From Paenibacillus sp. FSL R7-0337 (GTDB taxonomy: Bacteria; Bacillota; Bacilli; Paenibacillales; Paenibacillaceae), in NCBI RefSeq assembly GCF_037969875.1, contig NZ_CP150218.1:5456001-5520000 (forward strand): a DNA stretch of 64,000 nt. Direction: 5' to 3'. This document shows positions 50,608-59,529 of this stretch, one piece after another. The number at the start of each line of letters is the position of its first letter. The stretch's first letter is position 1. The notes under the pieces are model-generated. The model ran no database searches. It was not told the origin of the DNA and worked only from the letters and a program-made list of their open reading frames with translations. The position numbers and the translations under genes are program-made.

Positions 50608-52107
50608 ATGAAGATGCTAAGCAGAGATGAGAATAGTCTGAATCTTCCATCGGCACAGGCCGTGAAGTCGGCTGTAATGATGACCTTGATCTGCGCTGCG
50701 GCGCTGGCCCTGCCGCTTGCGATCGGCTTCGCCAGTGCGAACCTGAGCGCGTCGAACAGCCTGCAGGGCATTATTCTGGCGGGCATTCTCTTTCCGGCCT
50801 TGCTGCTGGCCCTGCTGAATACACGGATGCTTATCCCGTACACTCTGCTGATCTGGGCGATTGCCCCGGAGCTGCGGCGGATTGCAGACTGGTACGAAGG
50901 GGTCTATCACTCCGTATCCCTGCTCAGTCTGGCCCCGCTGCTGACCGGAGCGACCTTAGCCATTCCGGTGCTGCGGGAAATTCACCGGATTCGCAAGTCC
51001 TCCACCCGGATCATACTGTTGTTCTCCATCGCACTCGCCTACGGCGCATTGATTGGCCTGGCGAAGAACGGTATCGGCTCGGTATACGATCTGGCGAATT
51101 ACATCGTACCGCTGCTGCTGATTCCCTTCTTCGCGGTCACGCCGTTTAAGCCGAAGGATATCGACCGGCTGCTGTACGCTTTTGCCAATATTGCCGTGCT
51201 GGTTGCGATCTACGGGATCGTGCAGTATCTGACCGTTCCTCCCTGGGACGCCTTCTGGATGCGGAACGCCGATATGATCTCCATCGGGACTCCCTATCCG
51301 CTGGAGATCCGGGTCTTCTCGACCCTGAACTCTCCGGGTCCGGCAGCAACCTTCCTGGTCTTCGCCCTGGTGCCGATGATTCTGGAGAAAAGATGGCAGG
51401 GTACACTGCGCTGGCTCGGTGTTCTGCTCGTAGTAGTCTGCCTGCTGACTACGCTCGTCCGGTCCGCCTGGCTGGTCCTGCTGGTGATGCTGCTGGTTTA
51501 CATCGCTTCCTCTCCCTCCAAGGGTAAATGGAAGACGCTGCTCCAGCTCGCCTTCTTGGCAGCCGCGCTGTTCTGGATCGTTCCGAAGCTCCCTGGAGCA
51601 GAGGGGCTGGTGGCCCGGATGGAGACCCTGACCTCCGTGCAGGAGGATCATTCCTACAATGAACGCCTCAGCCTCTGGACCAATATGCTGCCCATGGTGG
51701 CTGGCAATCCGGTAGGGCAGGGGATCGGCAGTGTAGGCCAGGGCACCAAGCTCGGCAACGGCGGAGAGCTGGGGGAATACGGCAATATGGATAACGGCTT
51801 CATCGCGCTGCTGCTGACCTTCGGCGTACTGGGCGCATTGTTCTTCTTCGGGGCACTCGGTGCGGTCATCAAGGAGATCGGCGCCAGAGTCACCCGCAGG
51901 AATGAACTTCAGCCTTACGCCAGACTGGCGCTGGCGGCGTGGATGGGAGCTGTAGCCAGCCTGATATCGGATAACGGCTTTCCCGGTCTTAAGGGATATC
52001 TGATCTGGATGCTGATCGGACTTGGTCTCAGCGCCAAGGAGCTCACTCAAAGCAGAAAGAAGGGACTACCGCATGCAGCAGTCAAGCGCCAAATCACTAC
52101 CCGCTAA
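50608..52107 (+). CDS. O-antigen polymerase/ligase-like membrane protein 2
   Basis: A 499-residue membrane protein with 11-12 helices, a second Wzy/WaaL-type candidate in the cluster. Signature segments: LLTTLVRSAWLVLLVMLLVY (about 275-295), then the external loop with SYNERLSLWTNMLPMVAGNP and GQGIGSVGQGT, and DNGFIALLLTFGVLG. ATG 50608 has GGAGG 6 nt upstream; a TTG at 50575 would overlap the previous gene. Two such proteins in one locus suggest separate polymerase and ligase roles, but sequence alone cannot tell which is which. Confidence 0.83.
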   Translation: MKMLSRDENSLNLPSAQAVKSAVMMTLICAAALALPLAIGFASANLSASNSLQGIILAGILFPALLLALLNTRMLIPYTLLIWAIAPELRRIADWYEGVYHSVSLLSLAPLLTGATLAIPVLREIHRIRKSSTRIILLFSIALAYGALIGLAKNGIGSVYDLANYIVPLLLIPFFAVTPFKPKDIDRLLYAFANIAVLVAIYGIVQYLTVPPWDAFWMRNADMISIGTPYPLEIRVFSTLNSPGPAATFLVFALVPMILEKRWQGTLRWLGVLLVVVCLLTTLVRSAWLVLLVMLLVYIASSPSKGKWKTLLQLAFLAAALFWIVPKLPGAEGLVARMETLTSVQEDHSYNERLSLWTNMLPMVAGNPVGQGIGSVGQGTKLGNGGELGEYGNMDNGFIALLLTFGVLGALFFFGALGAVIKEIGARVTRRNELQPYARLALAAWMGAVASLISDNGFPGLKGYLIWMLIGLGLSAKELTQSRKKGLPHAAVKRQITTR

Positions 52108-53452
52108 CCGGGTATGGTCCACCTTCCGGAGGTTCACGAAGAGTAAGGACAATAGCTCGGCTGCTGTCAAAACGATGTTCGTCAGCGTGCTGATCCTGCT
52201 GGTCAATATGCTGACCGGCGTACTGACCGCCCGTTATCTCGGCCCGTCAGGCCGGGGGGAGCAGACAGCGATGGTGAACTGGTCGCAGTTCCTGGCCTTC
52301 AGCATGAGCTTCGGCATTCCCTCGGCGCTGATCTACAACGCCAAGAAGAATCCGCAGGAAGCCGGGGTACTGTACCGGATCGCCCTGCTGATCGGACTGA
52401 CGTTCGGAACCATTGCGATGACAGTCGGAATACTGGTGCTGCCTTATTGGCTGGGGTCGTTCAGTCATGAGGTAGTGGTCTTCGCCCAGTGGTCGATGAT
52501 TCTCTGCCCGCTGATTGTGGTGTCGCAGATCAACAACGCGGCCTTCCAGTTCAGAGGGGATTACAAGACCTTCAACTGGATGCGGTACCTGGTGCCGCTG
52601 CTGACACTGGGAGCCATCGGGATTCTGATCCTGACCGGTTATATGAATCCTTATACAACTGCACTGGCTTATCTGGTTCCGTCGGTTCCGCTGTTCATCT
52701 GGATGACCATCCTGCTGCTGCGGACCTACAAGGTCAAGCTCCGGGATTCCTATCTTAATTTTAAAAGATTGTTCACCTATGGTCTGGGCTCCTACGGAAA
52801 CGATCTGCTCGGACAATTCTCGGTATACATAGACCAGATCATCATTGCCGGATTACTGAGACCGGCAGATCTGGGGCTCTATGCGGTAGCGGTAAGCCTG
52901 TCGCGTATGGTGAATTTCTTCGCGAATTCGATCACGGTGGTGCTGTTCCCGAAGGCCTCCGAGATGTCGAAGGATGAAGCAGTTGCCCTTACCTTCAAGG
53001 CTTTCCGGATCAGTACTACCTGTACTCTGCTTGGAGCAGTGTTCCTGATGCTGGTAGCGCCTTTTGTCATCCCGCTGCTCTACGGCAAGGATTTCAATAC
53101 CGCGCTTACCGTGTTCCGCCTGCTGCTGCTGGAAGTAACCATCAGCGGCGGGACGCTGATTCTGGCTCAGGTGTTCATGGCGCTGGGCAAGCCGAAGTTC
53201 GTATCCATCCTGCAGGGGGTCGGCCTGATCCTGGTGATTCCGCTGCTCTTCCTGCTGGTGCCGAAGTTCGGATTGTTCGGAGCCGGGGTGGCTATGCTCT
53301 CATCAGCTGTACTGCGGTTCCTGTTCATTATTCTCAATATCAGGTACAACCTGAAGGTTAAGCTTCCGCGGCTGCTCATTAACGCCCAGGACCTTCAGTG
53401 GATGAAGACGACGATGAATTCGTATATTCGCAAGAAGCCTATGGATGTGTAG
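52073..53452 (+). CDS. Polysaccharide flippase (Wzx, MATE-like/MOP superfamily)
   Basis: A 459-residue protein with about 12-14 helices; the start resembles Wzx (LTGVLTARYLGPSGRGEQTA) and RPADLGLYAVAVSLSRMVNF is a typical mid-protein repeat segment. It flips lipid-linked repeat units across the membrane for the polymerase. ATG 52073 (AAGGGA upstream) overlaps the previous gene by 35 bp. It ends the first part of the EPS cluster; a 300 bp repeat-bearing gap follows. Confidence 0.9.
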   Translation: MQQSSAKSLPANRVWSTFRRFTKSKDNSSAAVKTMFVSVLILLVNMLTGVLTARYLGPSGRGEQTAMVNWSQFLAFSMSFGIPSALIYNAKKNPQEAGVLYRIALLIGLTFGTIAMTVGILVLPYWLGSFSHEVVVFAQWSMILCPLIVVSQINNAAFQFRGDYKTFNWMRYLVPLLTLGAIGILILTGYMNPYTTALAYLVPSVPLFIWMTILLLRTYKVKLRDSYLNFKRLFTYGLGSYGNDLLGQFSVYIDQIIIAGLLRPADLGLYAVAVSLSRMVNFFANSITVVLFPKASEMSKDEAVALTFKAFRISTTCTLLGAVFLMLVAPFVIPLLYGKDFNTALTVFRLLLLEVTISGGTLILAQVFMALGKPKFVSILQGVGLILVIPLLFLLVPKFGLFGAGVAMLSSAVLRFLFIILNIRYNLKVKLPRLLINAQDLQWMKTTMNSYIRKKPMDV

Positions 53453-53591
53453 AAGATGTCTAGGCAGTTAAGGGTTTGATTCAAGTGTTTTGCTTATGAA
53501 TCAAATGGTTTGTATTTGTTTCAGCGAGCAGAGACACGATGCGAGCCCCTATCTGCTTAAAAAACCATGGGACGGTGCTTGGAGAAGCGGA

Positions 53592-53710
53592 GGGGAAGTT
53601 TGGAGCTGTAGGAACGAAGTGTCCGCCTTTGTTCTCTGATTTCACCCGCTAACAGCGGTCCAATCAAGGAAATCAGAGAACAACAGCGGCCAGAAGCCCA
53701 AACATTCCCC
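53592..53710. repeat. Dispersed long-hairpin element, copy 2
   Basis: Outer stem GGGGAA-TTTGG pairs with CCCAAA-TTCCCC; then CCGC pairs with GCGG; inner stem TTTGTTCTCTGATTTC pairs with GAAATCAGAGAACAA around CACCCGCTAACAGCGGTCC, which folds on itself. Same plan as copies at 19593 and 60544, with different but self-complementary stem sequences. It lies in the gap between the Wzx gene and the next glycosyltransferase. Confidence 0.85.
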
Positions 53711-53753
53711 GCAGCGACGACACACACCAGACCATATAAGGAGGATACCTATC

Positions 53754-54608
53754 ATGGATTCAGTAACAAGCGTGCTTGGCGGCCGGGGCAGCTACCCCAT
53801 CTCGGCGGTCATCATTGCCCAGGACGACGAAGTTCGGATATCCAAAGCCATTCAGTCCTGCCGGTTATTCGCCGATGAGGTGGTCGTAATCGACGGGGGA
53901 AGCAAAGACGGGACCGTAGGGCTATCCGAGAGCCTGGGATGCCGGGTGTATGTCAACCCATGGCCCGGATATGCGAAGCAAAGGGAATTCGGAGTGGAAC
54001 GTGCCATCCATGATTGGGTCTTCCTGATTGATACCGACGAAGTGGTCAGCGAGGAGCTGGCCCGGGATATCCTGGAGCGCAAGCCGGGACTGACCGATGC
54101 TACGGTGGCGTTCTCGCTGTACCGGATTGGCGACTTCCTTGGCAAATGGCTGGATAAAGGCGAATATCTGGTGCGGCTGTATAACCGCAAGGAATACGGT
54201 ATCCGCAACTCTCTGGTGCATGAGATGCCCGAGGTGTCCGAGGAGCGGACGGTGAAGCTGAACGGAACGCTGTGGCATCAAGGCTTCCGCAGCATCAACG
54301 ATCATGTGGCCCGGTTCAACAAATACACTGATCTGGAAGCAGAGAGTGCGTTCGCCAGCGGCAAGCCGTTCAAGCTGAGCCACCTGCTGCTGCGTCCGCC
54401 GGCACGGTTCCTGCAGAAGTATTTCCTGCATGGCCTGTTCAAGAAAGGCATCTCGGGCTTCGCAGTATCCGTCTTCTGGGTGATGTATGAATTCATGGTC
54501 GGCTTCAAGCATTACGAATTGCACAGCGCAGGCAGGCTGGCCCGGCATAACGAAGCGGGTCAGGCCGAGAAGGAGAACAAGGGGGAGAGAAGCTATGTCG
54601 TACAATGA
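53754..54608 (+). CDS. Glycosyltransferase family 2 (WaaE/LgtF-like)
   Basis: A 284-residue transferase. The N-terminal GT-A half has ISAVIIAQDDEVRISKAI, VVVIDGGSKDGTV and VFLIDTDEVV (metal-binding DTDE near residue 95). The later GKWLDKGEYLVRLYNRKEYG and VHEMPEV pieces are typical of the WaaE/LgtF beta-1,4-glucosyltransferase type. AAGGAGG lies 9 nt before ATG. It restarts the EPS cluster after the repeat gap and overlaps the next gene by 14 bp. Confidence 0.9.
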   Translation: MDSVTSVLGGRGSYPISAVIIAQDDEVRISKAIQSCRLFADEVVVIDGGSKDGTVGLSESLGCRVYVNPWPGYAKQREFGVERAIHDWVFLIDTDEVVSEELARDILERKPGLTDATVAFSLYRIGDFLGKWLDKGEYLVRLYNRKEYGIRNSLVHEMPEVSEERTVKLNGTLWHQGFRSINDHVARFNKYTDLEAESAFASGKPFKLSHLLLRPPARFLQKYFLHGLFKKGISGFAVSVFWVMYEFMVGFKHYELHSAGRLARHNEAGQAEKENKGERSYVVQ

Positions 54609-55785
54609 CGGACTTAACATTATGACGACCGGCCTCAGCTGGCCCTCGTTACAGCCCGGAGGACTGAACACCTATTTCAAATCTGTGTGTGAGCAGCTCT
54701 CCTTGCGGAACCAGGTGCATGCCCTAATCTGCAGCCAAGAAACGCCGGAGACGCCGAAGGAACTGATCATCCACAATGCCGGTGATCCGAAGGAGACCAT
54801 CTGGAAGCGCAAGGAAGCCTTCCAGCGTAAGGCGGCCTCCCTGATGGGGGATGGCAGCGGGCGGATTGATATCCTCTACACTCACTTCGCCCCTTACGGC
54901 ATCGGGCCGGCGATTGAAGCGAAGAAGCGGGGAATTCCGGTCATTATGACCTTCCACGGTCCATGGAACGAAGAGATGAAGATCGAAGGTCAAGGCATCA
55001 AGCATAAAGTCAAAACAACGATTGCCAAATCGATTGAACATAAGGCTTACAAGCTGGCAGACAAATTCATTGTCCTCAGCGATTACTTCCGTAATATGCT
55101 GCACGAGCTGCACGGCGTGCCCCTGCACAAGATTACCGTCATTCCCGGAGCGGCCAATGTCGAGCGGTTCACGCCCGCCACGAATCGGCTGGCGGTCCGC
55201 CGGACGCTGAATCTGCCGGAAGGCGCAACAACGGTCCTGACTGTCCGCAGACTGATGAACCGGATGGGGCTGCTGCAGCTGCTTGAAGCCTGGAAGCAGG
55301 TATCCGAGCGGTTCCCGAACGCGATTCTGCTGATCGGGGGCAAGGGTCCGCTGCGCGGGGAGCTGGAAGAGAAAATATCCGATTACGGGCTGGGGAACAA
55401 GGTCCGGCTGCTCGGCTACATTCCCGATCATGAGCTGGCCTCCTATTATCAGGCAGCGGATATGTTCGTTGTTCCTTCCCAGGCGCTGGAAGGCTTCGGC
55501 CTGATCACCGTTGAGGCTTTGGCCTCGGGGCTGCCGGTGATGGCTACGCCGGTCGGCGGCAACAAGGAGATCCTCCAGGGCTTCCGTCCGGAGCTGCTGT
55601 TCAAGAGTGCAGCCAGCGGCGATATGGCGGAAGGTATGATTCATATGCTGAGTAACCGCAAGCTGCTGCCCGGCAGGGAGGAATGCCGGAATCATGTGCT
55701 GGAGAAGTACACCTGGCAGCATGTAGGCGACAAGATTGAGTCTGTATTCCTCGAAACCTTGGGAAAGGGTGTGAGCGTAGGATGA
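54595..55785 (+). CDS. Glycosyltransferase family 4
   Basis: A 396-residue retaining GT-B enzyme. The N-domain has TTGLSWPSLQPGGLNTYFKS (acceptor side), the C-domain has ILLIGGKGPLRGELEE, VVPSQALEGFGLITVEALAS (E-x7-E region) and GLPVMATPVGGNKEI. ATG 54595 is preceded by GGGGGAGAG and removes 36 out-of-place residues that an upstream in-frame ATG would add. Donor probably a UDP- or GDP-sugar. Confidence 0.92.
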   Translation: MSYNDGLNIMTTGLSWPSLQPGGLNTYFKSVCEQLSLRNQVHALICSQETPETPKELIIHNAGDPKETIWKRKEAFQRKAASLMGDGSGRIDILYTHFAPYGIGPAIEAKKRGIPVIMTFHGPWNEEMKIEGQGIKHKVKTTIAKSIEHKAYKLADKFIVLSDYFRNMLHELHGVPLHKITVIPGAANVERFTPATNRLAVRRTLNLPEGATTVLTVRRLMNRMGLLQLLEAWKQVSERFPNAILLIGGKGPLRGELEEKISDYGLGNKVRLLGYIPDHELASYYQAADMFVVPSQALEGFGLITVEALASGLPVMATPVGGNKEILQGFRPELLFKSAASGDMAEGMIHMLSNRKLLPGREECRNHVLEKYTWQHVGDKIESVFLETLGKGVSVG

Positions 55786-56921
55786 TCAAAGTCGCTTATA
55801 TCGACCACACCGCCAAATGGAGCGGAGGAGAGGTCGCCCTGTTCAACATCCTCACCAACATCGGTGAGCAGATTGAGCCGCTGGTCATCCTGGCGGAAGA
55901 GGGGACGCTTGCTGAACGCCTGCGGGAGAAGGGCATCGATGTCCGCATTATCCCGCTGGATGAGAGCATCCGCAGCCGCGGCCGCAACGCCGTGAACCTC
56001 GGGGCTCCGGCTGCTGCGATGAAGCTGCTGGCTTACGGCCGTAAGCTGGCTCCGCTGCTGAAGGAGGAGAAGGTGGACTGTGTGCACACCAATTCCCTGA
56101 AATCAGCCTTTTACGGAGCCGTCGCCGCCAAAAAAGCAGGCGTGCCGCTGATCTGGCACATCCGGGACCACATCGGGGCGCCTTATCTGAAGCCGGTTGT
56201 CGCCAAGGCGATCCGGCTGCTGTCACGCCTGCTGCCGAACGGGGTCATTGCCAATTCCCACTCCACGCTGAATGCGCTGGATCTGCCGCGCTCGAAGAAG
56301 ACGCTGGTCGTCTACTCGGCCTTCGCTAAGGCGATCGGCGAAGGGATCGGCCGGCGGGAGCGGAAGGACTTCAACGTTCTGCTGGTCGGGCGGCTTGCCC
56401 ACTGGAAAGGCCAGCACATTGTGCTGGAAGCGGCCAAGGCCTTCAAGCAGGACAGCCGCGTGAAGTTCTGGCTGGCCGGTGATGCCCTGTTCGGAGAGGA
56501 AGAATACAAGCAGGAATTAATTCAGCAGATGCAGCGGGACGACATCACCAATGTCAGCCTGCTGGGTCATGTGGATGATATACAAGGACTGATGAACCAA
56601 GCGGATTTACTGATTCATACGTCGATTACCCCTGAGCCGTTCGGCCAGGTCATCGTCGAAGGCATGGCGGCCGGACTGCCGGTCATTGCCTCCAATGAAG
56701 GCGGACCGGTGGAGATCGTGGTTCCTGGTGAAACAGGACTGCTGATCCAGCCGGGAGATGCTACTGTACTTGCAGACTCCATCACCTGGATGCTGAACCA
56801 TCCCGAAGAGCGTAGACGGATGGCGGATAATGGCATGAGACGGGTGAAAGAGCATTTTGTCATCGAGAACACGGTCAAGGATATTGTCGCTTACTACAAA
56901 GGTCTGCTGGCAGTTACCTGA
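55782..56921 (+). CDS. Glycosyltransferase family 4
   Basis: A 379-residue GT-B enzyme. Motifs: WSGGEVALFNILT near the start, HTNSLKSAFYGAVAAKKAG, FWLAGDALFGEEEYK, HTSITPEPFGQVIVEGMAAG and GLPVIASNEGGPVEIV with the retaining EPFGQVIVE signature. ATG overlaps the previous stop by 4 bp. Acts on the lipid-linked repeat unit. Confidence 0.93.
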   Translation: MIKVAYIDHTAKWSGGEVALFNILTNIGEQIEPLVILAEEGTLAERLREKGIDVRIIPLDESIRSRGRNAVNLGAPAAAMKLLAYGRKLAPLLKEEKVDCVHTNSLKSAFYGAVAAKKAGVPLIWHIRDHIGAPYLKPVVAKAIRLLSRLLPNGVIANSHSTLNALDLPRSKKTLVVYSAFAKAIGEGIGRRERKDFNVLLVGRLAHWKGQHIVLEAAKAFKQDSRVKFWLAGDALFGEEEYKQELIQQMQRDDITNVSLLGHVDDIQGLMNQADLLIHTSITPEPFGQVIVEGMAAGLPVIASNEGGPVEIVVPGETGLLIQPGDATVLADSITWMLNHPEERRRMADNGMRRVKEHFVIENTVKDIVAYYKGLLAVT

Positions 56922-57022
56922 CCTTCCCGCTCCATAATGCTTAAGGCTTGCATCATATCTGTCTCTAGCCATGCGTGTACTGCTTAATGATGCTGCTCCA
57001 TAAAACTTTGAGGATGATTCAC

Positions 57023-58123
57023 ATGAAAATTGCGATCGCGCACGATTATTTAATCCAGATGGGCGGGGCGGAACGGGTGGTGGAGGTTTTCCATCACATG
57101 TACCCGGAAGCTCCGATCTTCACAACGGTTTTTAACGGAAGCCGCCTGACCGATAACCTCAAAGATGCCGATATCCGGGCCTCCTGGCTGCAGAAGATTC
57201 CGGGAGTGAAGCGTAACTTCAAAGGGGTGCTCCCGCTCTACCCCATGGCTGTCCGCGATTTGGACTTCAGCGGGTATGATATCGTTCTTAGCTCCAGCAG
57301 TGCTTTTATGAAAAGCATTCAGGTGCCCGAGTCCACCTTCCATCTGTGCTACTGTCATACGCCGATGCGTTTCGCCTGGGATTATGACACGTACATGGAG
57401 CGGCAATCGAATTCCGGGTTGTTCAAAAGACTGCTCAAGGTGTATATGCAGCGGCTCAAGAACTGGGACCAGCGCACCTCCAAAAATGTGAACCAGTTCG
57501 TCGCCAACTCCTCCGTCGTGAAGACGCGGATTCAGAATTATTACCACCGGGATTCCGATGTGATTTTCCCGCCGATCAATACAGCCCGCTTCACCAGCTC
57601 CCCGAGCATTGGGGATTATTATCTGATTGTCTCGCGGCTGGTCTCCTACAAGCGGATCGATCTGGCGGTGGAGGCGTTCAACCGTAACGGGCTTAAGCTG
57701 TATATTGTCGGGGACGGACCGGACCGTAAGCGTCTGGAAGGCATGGCCAAGGGGAATGTATCGTTCCTGGGCCGGCTGGAGGATGAGGAAGTTACAGGGC
57801 TGATGTCCCAGTGCCGGGCGTTTGTTTTCCCGGGGGAAGAGGATTTTGGCATCACGCCGCTGGAGGCGAATGCTGCTGGAAGACCGGTCATCGCCTATCA
57901 GGCCGGGGGCGCGCTGGACACGATTATCCCATACGTTAACGGCGTGTTTTTCCAGCACCAGGAAGTTGATGATTTGCTTAAGGCCATTGATGAGGTGGAG
58001 TCCTATGCGTGGGATATCGACCAGATTATGGGCCATGCACGCAAATTCGATGAGCAGGCGTTTATGGTCCAGTTCAAGCAGTATGTGGAACAGGCCTACG
58101 TCAATTTCCTAAAAGGAGGATGA
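57023..58123 (+). CDS. Glycosyltransferase family 4 (mannosyltransferase-like)
   Basis: A 366-residue GT-B enzyme that starts MKIAIAHDYLIQMGGAERVV, the form seen in WbaZ/mannosyltransferase relatives. CYCHTPMRFAWDYDTYM (about 110), YLIVSRLVSYKRIDLAVEAF (about 200) and PGEEDFGITPLEANAAGRPV (about 275) are diagnostic. ATG 57023 follows TGAGGATG. With manC close by, GDP-mannose is a plausible donor (inferred). It ends 4 bp before ugd. Confidence 0.9.
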   Translation: MKIAIAHDYLIQMGGAERVVEVFHHMYPEAPIFTTVFNGSRLTDNLKDADIRASWLQKIPGVKRNFKGVLPLYPMAVRDLDFSGYDIVLSSSSAFMKSIQVPESTFHLCYCHTPMRFAWDYDTYMERQSNSGLFKRLLKVYMQRLKNWDQRTSKNVNQFVANSSVVKTRIQNYYHRDSDVIFPPINTARFTSSPSIGDYYLIVSRLVSYKRIDLAVEAFNRNGLKLYIVGDGPDRKRLEGMAKGNVSFLGRLEDEEVTGLMSQCRAFVFPGEEDFGITPLEANAAGRPVIAYQAGGALDTIIPYVNGVFFQHQEVDDLLKAIDEVESYAWDIDQIMGHARKFDEQAFMVQFKQYVEQAYVNFLKGG

Positions 58124-58127
58124 AAGT

Positions 58128-59468
58128 ATGAAACTCGCAGTGATTGGTACCGGCTATGTAGGACTTGTATCAGGCGTATGCTTTACCTTAAATGGAAATC
58201 ATGTCATCTGTGTGGATAAGGATGAGGAGAAAATCAATAAGCTGAACCGGATGGAATCTCCCATCTATGAGCCGGGCATTGAGGCCCTGATCGAAATGAA
58301 TCTGCGCGAGGGCCGGCTGAGCTTCTCGTCCGATCTTCAGGAGTCGGTCCGCCGCTCCGATATCGTCATTCTTGCCGTGGGTACACCTTCCCTGCCGGGA
58401 GGCGAAGCCGACCTGAGGTATATCGAAGGTGCCGCTGCCGAGATTGCCCAGGCGATGGAAGGCTACAAGATCATCATGACCAAGTCGACCGTCCCTGTTG
58501 GCACCAATGAGCGTATCCGCCAGCTGATCTCCTCCCTCACGAATCATCCCTTCGATATCGTCTCTGCGCCTGAATTCCTCCGTGAAGGCTCTGCCATCCG
58601 CGACACGCTTCATCCCGACCGGATCGTCATCGGACTGGATAATTCGGCGCTTGAGCCGACCATGCGTGAGCTTCATAAGGGCTTCACAGACAACGTATTC
58701 GTTACGGATATCCGCAGCGCTGAGATGATCAAATATGCCTCGAATGCTTTTCTGGCGACGAAGATCTCCTTCATTAATGAGATTGCCAACATTTGCGAAA
58801 AGGTAGGAGCAGATGTCACCGAAGTCGCAGGCGGCATGGGGATGGACCAGAGAATCGGTTCGACCTTCCTGCAGGCCGGTATCGGTTATGGCGGCTCCTG
58901 CTTCCCGAAGGACACCAATGCGCTGATCCAGATTGCCGGTAACGTGGATTATGAGTTCAAGCTGCTCAAATCCGTCGTTGAAGTCAATAAAGGCCAGCGC
59001 TTCATGATTATCTCCAAGCTCCATGAATCGCTCGGCAGCCTGCGAGGCGCGGTCATCGGCATCTGGGGGCTTGCCTTCAAGCCCAATACCGATGATGTCC
59101 GCGAGGCCCCGGCCCGTGAGATTGTTGAGGCGCTGGTGGCCGAAGGCGCCATCGTCAAGCTGTACGATCCGATTGCGGCCGATAACTTCCGTAAGGAATA
59201 CGATCACCCGCAGCTCCGCTGGTGCGGACTGGCGGAAGAGGCTGCCGAGGGCAGCGATGCCGTCTGCCTGCTGACCGACTGGAGCCAGTTCAAGGAGATC
59301 AACCTGCACCAGCTCGCCGGAACCATGCGCCGCCAGGTGCTGATCGACGGCCGCAACGTCTATAGCAAAGAGCAAATCGAAGGCACCGGCCTCGAGTACA
59401 TCTCCGTCGGCCGCCCGCAGATGGGCGGGCTTAGCGGATTCTCCGCTAGCGTGGCTGGCGCGGTGTAG
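58128..59468 (+). CDS. ugd: UDP-glucose 6-dehydrogenase
   Basis: Oxidises UDP-glucose to UDP-glucuronate with two NAD. The 446 residues have the Rossmann motif IGTGYVGLVSGVCF at the start, STVPVGTNERI, EFLREGSA, and the catalytic Cys258 in GYGGSCFPKDTNAL, plus GLAFKPNTDDVREAPA. AAAAGGAGG precedes ATG by 7 nt. It uses the UDP-glucose made by galU of the same cluster, so the polymer probably contains GlcA. A long 51-bp repeat array follows the stop. Confidence 0.96.
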   Translation: MKLAVIGTGYVGLVSGVCFTLNGNHVICVDKDEEKINKLNRMESPIYEPGIEALIEMNLREGRLSFSSDLQESVRRSDIVILAVGTPSLPGGEADLRYIEGAAAEIAQAMEGYKIIMTKSTVPVGTNERIRQLISSLTNHPFDIVSAPEFLREGSAIRDTLHPDRIVIGLDNSALEPTMRELHKGFTDNVFVTDIRSAEMIKYASNAFLATKISFINEIANICEKVGADVTEVAGGMGMDQRIGSTFLQAGIGYGGSCFPKDTNALIQIAGNVDYEFKLLKSVVEVNKGQRFMIISKLHESLGSLRGAVIGIWGLAFKPNTDDVREAPAREIVEALVAEGAIVKLYDPIAADNFRKEYDHPQLRWCGLAEEAAEGSDAVCLLTDWSQFKEINLHQLAGTMRRQVLIDGRNVYSKEQIEGTGLEYISVGRPQMGGLSGFSASVAGAV

Positions 59469-59529
59469 AGCGGCGATCAAGGGCAGCGATCCACGGCGAG
59501 TAAGCCCTTTCCGGAGGCGCCGCGCCGGA

